64,000 bases of DNA from Anaspis maculata (lineage: Eukaryota > Arthropoda > Insecta > Coleoptera > Scraptiidae). Positions 35,466 to 44,736 of the stretch are shown piece by piece. The stretch spans positions 36,411,042-36,475,041 of the forward strand of contig OX421966.1 in NCBI GenBank assembly GCA_949128115.1, read 5' to 3'. The notes under the pieces are model-generated. The model saw nothing but the letters and a program-made list of their open reading frames with translations. It was not told where the DNA came from and did not search any database. A program made the position numbers and the translations under genes. Each line of letters starts with the position of its first letter. The first letter of the stretch is position 1.

Positions 35466-36760
35466 GGAAGCCTTAACTTCAATTTTTCCTAAACTGTTGG
35501 AACTTGTTTATTTTTTGTAGTCTTGATTTTTTTTTTCAAGACTTGAATTTTTGGTTTCCATTTTTGTTGAAAAATGTAACTGGCGATAAATATTAGGTAT
35601 TATATACAAACTTTTATTATTTATGTACCACAGTTGAACTGTTTGTTACTGTAAATTTCTTCTAATTTCAAGTTCAAACATTTTTTGTTCCTTCATTTTT
35701 TCAGGGATAGCTTGTGTATGTATATTGTATAGTGAATGCTTTAATTTTCATTGTTGGAGTACGCTGTTGCTTTTCGCTTAGTGAAACGAATTAAGGATAT
35801 TATGAGTCTAGGATTATAATAATTACGTAAAGCTGGAGATTGAGGGCCATGAACTGTTGCCAGTTTCTGTTTTGTTATCTACTTAAAGTTTTGATGTATA
35901 ATACGTACGATTTACCCAACCTGTGACTGGGATGGCTGTGATATGAACACTGTTCACCTTTAACAGTGGGGATAATGTGTTGTGTGTATTTATATGGCTT
36001 TAGCTGATTAAGTAAAATTGCAGCTGTTTTATTTTTGCTCATTTAGGGTTGAAGCTCCGAAACAAATTGTTGTTTTTGGCTTCTCTTCTTATTGATTTCA
36101 GCAGGTTTGAAATCATTTATGTGAGCAACAGTTCAAAGCGTCCTGGGCTTCTTTTGTGAACAATATAATAACGGACACGATTTCTAGTTGGAATTGCAAT
36201 TAGCGCAAGTTGGATCACTTAAAATTGCGTCAGATGCATCTCCAATCTGAAACAGAGCCCTATGATAATTACCTAGTGAAATTGTTTCTAATGCGATACG
36301 TTTGTCGCGGTCAATTACAAAGTGTTCTATTTAAGTGCTATTAAAAACTATCTTACATTAATGTCTGTAGCCGCGTCACTGTTCTGTGGCCATTTTTCTT
36401 TTAAATCTCTCTAAGTCAAGTTTTCAAGAGAGTAAGCGTTGTAAAGCGACGAACGAGCATAATATAAAAGAACCTAATATTTAGGTGTCGTTTTGACCAT
36501 AACTACGTCATCTTTTTTCTCATAGCATTTTCGGTTCACATACCTGTGAGCGCTCACAAAGTAATGTGTACTGTGGCAGTAGACAGGCTTTGGTAGCTAT
36601 AATATATCTGTTGCCTGATCTGACATGGCTCAGAGTATGTGAATCAAAAACGCTATCAGATTACTCAGAAAAGTTTTTATTTTTCGTTCTTGGTGCACTT
36701 GAAATGCAAATGTGAATTTTTTTTAGTTAAAATAAATTGTTCAAAAAAATAAGATTAAGT
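35466..36760 (+). other. Presumed PPTC7 3' UTR
   Basis: There is no coding signal after the TGA. The first clear AATAAA is at 36731-36736, giving a 3' UTR of about 1.28 kb. Earlier ATTAAA variants could give shorter forms. Confidence 0.5.
36731..36736 (+). terminator. Likely PPTC7 poly(A) signal
   Basis: AATAAA followed by a T-containing, A-rich tract. It is 27 bp from the opposite-strand signal of the Derlin gene. Confidence 0.5.
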
Positions 36761-36762
36761 TG

Positions 36763-36768
36763 TTTATT
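36763..36768 (-). terminator. Likely Derlin poly(A) signal
   Basis: TTTATT on the plus strand (AATAAA on the minus), about 170 bp beyond the Derlin stop codon and the first such signal after it. Confidence 0.6.
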
Positions 36769-36936
36769 ATAAACAAGTAGTAGTACAAATAATTTGGTGA
36801 AGATTTTTACATTGGCTCTCAACATAAAACATACATGATATTGTCAGAGCACAATATTATATATGTTTTATAGAAACATAAAATAACAAAGTAGAATCGA
36901 ACGCGCTAAATTAGTACCTCGCCGGGTGTAGCGCTA

Positions 36937-37060
36937 TCAATGGGGATTTTCCGGAGCCTGATTGCCTCCTTCTTGGTTGCCCCATTCAAACCCGCCGGGT
37001 CTGTCCTCAGGCGCTGGCACGAAATCGCTATCCTCTGGTTGTTCGTCAAAGAGAATTCGC
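36937..37060 (-). CDS. DERL2: Derlin exon 5
   Basis: Codes the cytosolic tail [20 protein letters not shown] then [14 protein letters not shown] and APENPH, stop TGA at 36937-36939. The acceptor is TTTTTCCAG. The acidic stretch and PGGFEWG correspond to the p97-binding tail region of DERL2. Confidence 0.9.
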
Positions 37061-40000
37061 CTGGAAAAAAAACCGTAAGTAATCGGTTCAGGACCGTCGG
37101 AATCCGACTTACAACAAGGAGGGCGTCTTAAGAATCCTAAATCCTCCTCTTTGGTTTGGAAACACGTCTTCCATGAAGTAATAAATATGGCCCACTGCTA
37201 TGCCCATTAGATCTACATAAACAGCGTTGCCTAATAACAATGAGAATCCTAGTAAGACCCAAGGCAGATAAGGAGCCTGGAAAAAATATGCTATTAATAA
37301 TAATGTTCCACAACGAGATCCCGAGTTATGCACTCACCTGGAAGTTTAGGAGGCCGAAAAAGTTCATTCTCACATACGGATTTCTCCTTGACCAGACGTA
37401 CACTAACATAATTGTAAAGGCCTGCCCTAAGAACAACAAATTAACAAAAAATGCGAATGCCTGTGTTGCAAGTCAAGGAAAACACGAAGTTTGTATGGAA
37501 TGAAAAAACAGTCAAGTATAAACTTACTCATGTAAATTGCCTAACAATAGACATAAATACAGGCTTGATTCAAACGTGTCAGATCAAAACTATACACATA
37601 ACACGGTATATAGAAACTTATGAACCCCACCAAAACATATTCAAAAAATTCTTCCAAGTATGTAAAAGGGTAGTCTTTTGAACCCTTCTGTTTTCGTTAT
37701 TTCAAAAGGTTTTAGTGAACCGCCGTGGAAGATCTATTCTATAAATAATAAATATCAACTAAGGACGTAGTTTTTCATTTACTACGCAGAGTGATTCATA
37801 AAGTAAAGACTCCAAAATAACATCATCTGCTATACATTGGTTGAGGGACTTGATTTTGATGATTTCTCCCTACCTTTAGTTAATCACTTGAAAGTTTTTG
37901 GGAAAGTATCATGTGTTTTTATCTGTTTTCACTCGGTTTAACAGCGCATGTCATTTATGTTTGGTGAATGGATAATAAATAACTTCGGTAAGTACTATAA
38001 AAATTGGTCAATCGTTTTTTCTCTCAATTTTTTCTTTGTTGTACTCCAGGCACGTTCGATTGGACTCATATCTGGTGACAAAGGTGGATAATAAATTTTC
38101 TTAATATTGTGATACCCCAAAAAATAGATGGTTCGGTAAGACAGTAGAGATCCTTTAATTCGAGCTCCTAAATATGAGGGATTGTTCGGATTTTTGAAGT
38201 TTACTGTAAATAACGTGATTTATGAAGTTTGGGAGTGATTATCATCACTCCATCGGTTGGAGTCCTGTCCCGTCCAGAGCACAAAGCACCGGGTGTCTTG
38301 AAAAAAAAATGATACCAGCTCCAGGGTATAGTAGGTTCACTTGTACTGTGACTCTAGTTGGCTGGGCAAATTTTCTACTTTAGCATTGTAGGCTTGCCGC
38401 CTTTTTACCTGGTGTGAAACTGACTTCTCTAGAAGTGAAGTTATACTTCTTATCAAATTAATATTAAAATCTTGGGAAACTGACCTTGTCATACGTGAAA
38501 ATGCGACTAGAGGGGCGCAGAGCTGTATTACCGTCATTTAGACACCATAACCCTACGGGGCCGCCTTCAGTTCAAGTCATCTTGACAGCGGCCATTCAAG
38601 GCCGACAAAAACTCGTTCCGCCAAAGTTCAAAACGAAAGCAAATTGAAAAGTGAAGGTAATCACATGAATTTTGGTCCAATACGCAACTTTGAGCGGCTG
38701 GGTTTTTTGAAATTCGCTTTAGTAAACTTTTTACACGTAAATCCTGCTGCAACAGCAGGCCTGCTGGGATATTCCTTGTCTTGCCAATAATAGTTCTTCA
38801 TGATTCGGCGTGTCTTTTCGACTAGAAGAGGGGAAAGAATTGATGATTCCATGAGACCTCTTTTTTGGACGAAGGACCAGTATTTTTTCAGTTTGAATCA
38901 CGTAAAGTTGAACCGGCTTCGAGAGGTTAGAAATATTTAAGACACCTATCAAATGTCAAAGCTGTTTTGATTTATTTGTCCATTGGAAAAAAATTAAAAA
39001 CAGGTCGAAAAATTACTACATTTTCCAATAAAATGGAAAAAAGCGTCAGGCATCACATCCTGCAAAAATGTTCCGTCTATCTGCAGAGAAAATGCGTGAA
39101 AAACGTGTTCCAAAAGTGGTCTGAACGACTTCGTGTCTCTTCGTGAATTATTGTGCCAAATAAATGCAGAGTAGCAAGGTTTTGAAAATTTTCTATATTC
39201 CAGATTTGGAAACTTGAAAACAAAATCTCACAGCCGACTAGAATCACATTACAAGTGAACATACTATACCAGCGAACATAAATAAACACTTGCAGAGTTG
39301 CAGTCTCGTTACCCATGACCTGTTTTCTTTCTTTCTTTCTTTCTTTCTTTCCGTTTTCAATTCTCGAAATCACTGTGTTGTGTTTTTGAACCTTTGAATG
39401 TGTTTTGTAATTTAGTTGAGTGTACAGGGTAAGTCATAAATCCTTAAAATCAATTTTTCCTCGAAAACGCTCGTGAAAAGTTGTAGAGGTTATAAAACTG
39501 ATGTAGAGCAACAAATAACACTAATAGTTGCCATATGAAATTTTCTGCATGCATTTTTAAAGAAAACTGTATTTTCAGGATTTAAGATTTATCCTGTATA
39601 GTAAATAAAATTACAAAACACATTCAAGGGTTCAAAAACATTGCTTTTTGGTCTGTTGAAAAGAGTTTACTAAAATCTTTCAAAATAACGAAAACAGAGG
39701 AGGTCGAAGGACCACCTTTTGGCCCTCCATATTTTCAAAAATAAAATCCCTAAATTTGTTTCAACATTTTGCTGATACTTTTGAAGCATTCCCCTAACTG
39801 TGGTTCAATTTTCTACCCCAAGTTTACAAACACCCTGTATACAACCTACCTACAGGCGCCTCAGAAATTGTAAAAAGACCCTAGACACTTCATTTATATC
39901 ATGACTGAAGTTGATTGCAAAAAAATCGACCCAATGAAGATAAGGCTCTTCAAAGTTTGACTGATCTTCTTTTTTTTCCCTCAAATAAATGAGAATTTAT

Positions 40001-43000
40001 AAACGGGTTGTGGTATTTGACTGTTATTTACCAAAGATTTATTTAGAATGATTATCTACTCGTATACTGAGTTTTACTAAAATCTTACTAGTGGTTCCAA
40101 GGTTGGGGAGGACTGAGAACTGAGGAGAGGGGTCGTAAAAAGTCGTATTTCGAAAAATACCATATGCTGCCGTGTTGAGACCAAATGTCGTATCTACCAA
40201 AAAAAAATCGAGTCTTACCACTTTTTTTAGATTATTGAGTCTTATTACGATGTCGTTTGTGAACAAGACAATATTGTGTTGATAACAATATCCCTTCAAG
40301 GTCACGGATACCGGGATAACAATAATCACAAGAGTTGGCACTAGCGTGAGTAGCTTGTTATGGCACTTATCAATATTGTAAATGGGATACGAAGTTTTCT
40401 TCCCGCCAGTTGCTGACATAATAATGCTGGTATGGTATACAAGATGTCTCGGAAGTATTATCGCATTCTGAGTCCAGAGTATGGGTTTCACTCAAGAACA
40501 CGGAGAAAATATTTAAAAAAAGAATGACATTTATTTTTGAGGACATTGGGTAGTATTAATAAAAAATAAGCATAAGCATTTGCTTGGATTTCATAGGCGT
40601 TGCTAGGGAAAGTCTGCTTAGCAACTCCTCAAAAACCTAAGCAAATGCTCATGCTTATTTTTTTATCGATACTACCCATGGTTCAAAGTGGTTATTCAAA
40701 GTGATTTTGGGGAACTGTTTTCGAAAGAATAAACAGTAAAAATAATCAAGCACTGGGTGTGTACTGAACTTTTATTTAATATACAGGGTGATTAGTAAAT
40801 CTCAAATTCTTTTTCCTGTTAAAACGTCAGAAAAAATTCTGTTATGGAAACGAAAACAGTAATATCTTGTTCTAAATTATTTTAAGGACCGTGGTGATAG
40901 TTCAAAATGTTTGTGACTTATGACTCGCCCTGTATCGTGAACAGAAATTCATTGCACACCCATTAGATAATTTTTACTGATTAGTCTATCACAAATAGTT
41001 ACCAGAAATCTTAAATAACGCAAATAGTGAAAGGCGAAGTCCCAACATTTGACCGGTTTGATCCCCCCCCCCATACTGTTGAGACACCCTGTATTGATTT
41101 ATTCCATTTATTGTATCAATATGCCTCATAATATTGATTACCTATGATGATAATAATAATAATAATATACATTATTATTATTATACATGAAGCGCCAGTT
41201 TAGATCTTGAAGCGCAGCTGAGGGGTATAAGGCGCTGAATAATTTTCTCGACCGTGGTTTATATAGTATTTTTTTTACTACTAGAAAATCGCCATCCTAA
41301 TCCAGGAACAGGTTAATAATGATGTACTTTACGGCTAGTACCTAGTAAAAAAATTTTGTTAGAGCATTATGGGGTGACTGGTCATAAAGGGGACCTCGAT
41401 TTCGATCATTTCAAAAGTAGGAATGGACTACAAGCAAGGGCCAAGAAGGTTTTTCAAAGAAAATCTTGCGGAAGATCCACAAAGTTTCTAAAAAAAGTTA
41501 TGAAAGTTAGGAAACTACCCAGTGTATTTTTAGCGCCGGGCGGATATGCAACCCCCCTGACAAAGTGGAAATGATACCACAGAATAATATGATACCATTG
41601 TATATGATACTAAACGAAGGATAAAACACACCAACGGGATCGGGGAGCAAAATAGGGGTGTTGGACTAGAAGAAGCTAAAAATAACGCGTCATAAAACCA
41701 AAAACAGGGCGAAATATCGCAAGAAATCGAAAGAAAACCACCACAAGACATTGTTTTTGTGGTGATATGCTACTAAGTGACACCAGCGGGACCGGGGGAG
41801 GGAGGGGGCACAATAGGGGTGTTGGGCGGGGAGGAACTAAAAGAACGACGCGTTTCTCCCCGCTCACGGTTACGGCGCGTAAAACAAGAAACAGGGCTAA
41901 AAATCGCTAACAATCGTAAAAAACCGTTGAAAAGAAGAAATAAATCACAACAGGAAAAAAAGCGGAAGAGTGCAAAAAAGGATATTAACGCATAGAAAGT
42001 ATCGCGCAAAAACACAAAAAGGAGTTGAAAATACGTTTAAAAAGAAGGAATAAAACACAGAAAACGGAGAGAAAGTATCGAAAAATAGGTAGTTGGACAC
42101 GTGTAATTCCTCTATTTGCTTTTCAATTCATATTGGTGTTTTTCTTTTGAATGACAATAACGTACTGCGCTTTGTGGAGCACATACATTTTCACATTTTC
42201 TGCATAGCTCCTATAGGCAAGTAACAATAAAACCATTATTTTAGTGGTGTGCTTTTATCTCGGCTTTTATTCTTCGCTCAAGTGATACAGGCAACCAACA
42301 ATACAGCTTTGTACACTGTTGCCTACGTCGAACCCGTGGCAGCCGATCGAGAGTTTCGTACTGGCCGTGCATGACACAAAAGCTGAAATATCTGGAACGT
42401 ATTTTGTTTCCTTCTCAGCATACACTCTGATAGGCACAATGACCTCCAAGGAGTAACGTCGTTTAATAGCTGTCGGCTAGCTATCAAACGTTGGCAGCTG
42501 TGAATGAAACGTCAAATGTAAAAAAAAGAACAGCAAGAATAGAGTGGATACCATGGCGACAGACGAGGAAAGTGGGCGATCTTCAAGTGCGAAAATAGAA
42601 TAGTTAACGTAAGTGAATGGTGGCAGAATCGTTACTGTAAAATGTGCGGCTTCAGGTTCCCTTCATGACACGATCACCGCATTATGGATTCACAAGAATG
42701 CTGCAATAGTATATTGATATTGTAAAATTAGTGTTACAATGACGACTATTGTAAGGTGAGTTGAGCAATGTACGAATATTATAAGAATGAATTATTGTAA
42801 CACGTGTTTTTCATACTACTTTTTTGTCTATTTTGCCCCTAAATTTACTTGATAGAAAATGATTACAAAGCAGTCACAGTATTACGGAAATAGACAAAAA
42901 AGGTTGGATTTAGTACAGTGGGGGCGGCGCCCAGTCGATGCAAAATAGAAAAATTTGCCAACAGTCTTTTAGGATTGTTTGCAGCTTTATTTGTAGTCAG

Positions 43001-44206
43001 TTTTTTTTTTCTAATTGGGAACATACTTAATATACATATTAAACTGAAATTTGGTCTGATTCCATTTTTGGTAAGTGCTTTTGAAACCGATACACGTCGT
43101 CAAACTTGCTTAAATTAACTTGCAATTGAGCTTGCAATTTTCCAATCGCTTCTCAACAACGTATTTAAATCATTTTAGTAAATATTGTCAAAACTGTCGC
43201 ATACTTATATTCTTCTTTTCATGAGTTCATGAGCCATGAACTGTTAGAAATAATGCAGTATTCTATGCGAGATTCTATGGCAGTATCAACCTATAAGAGT
43301 GGTGTTATCAATCCAGGAAAGCTCCAAATGTGTGCTATTTTGAAACGCTATGTCCCTCTTGACAGTTTGGTAGATAAGATATGACTCTTGGCCTTAACAT
43401 GGTTGCAAAGAGGGTCATGAAAGTAATTCTTCAAATCCCACTAAATGCAAACAAGCCTAAAGAATTAAGATTGTTTTGTCCCTCAACCTGTCCACTGGCA
43501 TTTTACTAAATTTAAAGAATATGAAAATAACTTCACAAAAATGAAGCCCGCCGTCTGGGAAGACTGTTCATTTGCAAACTGAATGATAATCATGAATTAA
43601 TCAATGTACAAATTTGTTGCTTATCAATTGATATTCAATGAATAGTGGATTGAATTCAATGGTTGGTTAACAATGTGCTAATAATTGATTAAATGGCATG
43701 CTGTACGATAACAAATCCATTCAAAGGACAGGAACGAAGTCCTTTGAAATCATTCAATGAACAAAAAATATGGAAAGTAAACAAGTTCACTTCAATCGAT
43801 TATGCAAAAGGATACGATCATGCAAATTCCTCCAAAGAGAAACATCATGACGAAATCGGCTGTCCTGCTTCGGAACGACCCCTCCTCGAGCATCCTGCAG
43901 TACCTGTACGTGAATATCATGTTGAAGAAGAAGTTGAAACCGAACGTTCCGAAGAACAGGAATGTCGTCACCAATCTCCATAGCTGGAGCTGTTTCAGGA
44001 TTAAAATGGGATTGAAGTACAACTGGAAAGGTGAGGCCAGTTCTAATTGCTGCAAATAAAACGGATTTCAACTACTGTTTCGCTGATGTACTGGAGCTAC
44101 AGCTAGAACTTACCACAGCTACTGTCGTTATCACACATGCTGTGGTGTATGCCCTCGTCACCGGGGGCATGTTGAGATATTCATTTCGTAATGTTTGGTA
44201 CGCCAT
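36937..44206 (-). CDS. DERL2: Derlin-2-like ERAD membrane protein (whole spliced gene)
   Basis: Minus-strand exons 44206-44114, 44049-43816, 37460-37338, 37276-37113 and 37060-36937 join in phase to 245 aa (human DERL2 is about 239). Derlins are catalytically dead rhomboid-fold proteins of the ER membrane; they recruit misfolded proteins and help retrotranslocate them with the HRD1 ligase and p97/VCP. Visible marks: [20 protein letters not shown] start; WR (55-56) in the luminal loop; [42 protein letters not shown] (GxxxG, 175-179) before [11 protein letters not shown]; and C-terminal [13 protein letters not shown], like the p97-binding tail of DERL2. Intron 2 is 6.4 kb of repeats while the other three are 52-64 bp. 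Drosophila Der-2 is the probable fly counterpart. Confidence 0.96.
37113..37276 (-). CDS. DERL2: Derlin exon 4
   Basis: Codes [16 protein letters not shown], the GxxxG helix ([10 protein letters not shown]) and [19 protein letters not shown]. The split codon TT/G with exon 5 gives leucine. The donor is TT/GTAAGT; unspliced, it reads straight into a TAA. Confidence 0.95.
37338..37460 (-). CDS. DERL2: Derlin exon 3
   Basis: Codes 41 residues, [20 protein letters not shown] then [20 protein letters not shown] and Q. Acceptor ACACAG; donor CCAG/GTGAGT. It matches the fourth and fifth helices of Derlins. Confidence 0.95.
38323..39060 (+). repeat. Dispersed repeat family D, copy 4
   Basis: It has GGGCAAATTTTCTACTTTAG, GCGACTAGAGGGGCGCAGAG, GTTTAGACACCATAACC, then AGAGGTTAGAAATATTT and GCGTCAGGCATCACATCCTG, in the same order as the other three copies. 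Antisense to the Derlin gene. Confidence 0.75.
39324..39350. repeat. CTTT microsatellite
   Basis: Pure TTTC repeat of about 6-7 units, at the point where the following palindromic element is truncated. Confidence 0.9.
39362..39837. mobile_element. Palindromic element, second copy of the 12486 family
   Basis: The right arm is complete, ending GTTTACAAACACCCTG then TA (39838-39839). The left arm is cut off just after the CTTT run. The shared inner text CATTCAAGGGTTCAAAAACA and GAAGGACCACCTTTTGGCCC matches 12950-13060. Confidence 0.8.
39425..39596. mobile_element. MITE, TA/CAGGGTGAGTCATAAATCC family, copy 2
   Basis: Begins TA/CAGGGTAAGTCATAAATCC and ends GGATTTAAGATTTATCCTG/TA. It sits at the same internal position of its host palindrome as copy 1 (12730-12926), so the nesting predates amplification of the host. 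Confidence 0.75.
40547..40678. mobile_element. 132-bp stem-loop element
   Basis: TGGGTAGTATTAATAAAAAA and AAGCATAAGCATTTGCTT at the left pair with AAGCAAATGCTCATGCTT and TATCGATACTACCCA at the right. The loop holds CATAGGCGTTGCTAGG. Non-coding MITE-like hairpin. Confidence 0.85.
40784..40932. mobile_element. MITE, TA/CAGGGTGAGTCATAAATCC family, copy 3
   Basis: 149 bp: TA/CAGGGTGATTAGTAAATCTC at the left and GACTTATGACTCGCCCTG/TA at the right. This is the only solitary copy, giving the element's own length limits. Confidence 0.75.
41633..41970. repeat. Two-unit direct repeat of about 150 bp
   Basis: AACGGGATCGGGGAGCAAAA then TAGGGGTGTTGG at 41633 recurs diverged at 41785 as AGCGGGACCGGGGGAGG then CAATAGGGGTGTTGG. 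Each is followed by an AAACAGGGC(G/T)AAA segment. GGGGCACAATAGGGG also recurs near 56935. No coding function recognised. Confidence 0.55.
43816..44049 (-). CDS. DERL2: Derlin exon 2
   Basis: Codes 78 residues from [20 protein letters not shown] through [20 protein letters not shown] to [17 protein letters not shown]. It contains the WR motif and the highly conserved [12 protein letters not shown] segment. Acceptor TTTGCAG; donor GATC/GTATCC. Confidence 0.96.
44114..44206 (-). CDS. DERL2: Derlin exon 1
   Basis: Codes [20 protein letters not shown] and [11 protein letters not shown] (31 residues, phase 0), matching the DERL2 N-terminus. The ATG is at 44206-44204; the donor is GTG/GTAAGT; the intron is 64 bp. 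Confidence 0.95.
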
Positions 44207-44685
44207 GTTTTCCTAAAATACTGCAAAACTACATATCACGATTTCCCCATTGCGTTGTTAATGTTAATTTAGTTTTGATGGCCACATCACTCACTGCATC
44301 ACTTTTATCAGCTGTCACTTTGACATTGTTGATTTCTCGTCGACTAGATATTTTCTTGTTTCCATGTTGGTGTTCCTACATATTACAAAAATAAGAAATA
44401 CAAAACCAAAATACGAATACATCACTTCAAACATGAATAATTGTGGAAATTGATGACATTTTTTAAATTAAACTAGACTGATTATTGATTAAAGCAATTT
44501 ATTCTAAAAGTTAAAAAGAAATATGATTAATTTGCTAAATGGTAAAATTTTACATTGGCTGCAGTGTAACACCGGACAGGCGCACGCGCACGGCCGCACG
44601 GCGTTTGTTTAAGGAGCCGTCACCTGTCAAAATTTCAGAAAAACGATTTAGCTGTCACCGGTTTGTGCAAAATTTTATTTTTAGA
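44207..44685. promoter_or_regulatory. Shared divergent promoter, Derlin / PITPNC1-like
   Basis: Only 479 bp separate the two start codons, which read away from each other. The PITPNC1 side holds a GC-rich CpG-dense patch (44565-44605, GCGCACGCGCACGGCCGCAC), typical of a TATA-less initiation zone; the Derlin side is AT-rich. Co-regulation is an inference from spacing. Confidence 0.65.
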
Positions 44686-44736
44686 ATGGTTTTGACCAAA
44701 GAATACCGAATTTGCATGCCAATCACCGTAGAAGAG
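44686..44736 (+). CDS. PITPNC1: PITPNC1-like exon 1
   Basis: Codes MVLTKEYRICMPITVEE, the first strand of the PITP fold. The ATG follows an AT-rich leader; donor GAGGAG-type end GAAGAG/GTACGT. The next intron is 54 bp. Confidence 0.93.

Larger units (their letters stand above)
37461..43815 (-). other. Derlin intron 2, repeat-filled
   Basis: A 6.36-kb intron in a gene whose other introns are 52-64 bp. It contains repeat copy D4, a CTTT run, a truncated palindrome with a nested MITE, a further MITE, a stem-loop element and a tandem repeat (listed). The stretches 37461-38320, 41095-41630 and 42000-43815 hold nothing recognised beyond short open frames. Confidence 0.7.

Noticed and set aside
40039..40491. 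150-codon minus-strand open frame in Derlin intron 2
   Set aside because: No recognisable protein family, no splice context, and intronic. Its length is possible by chance; kept only as unproven.
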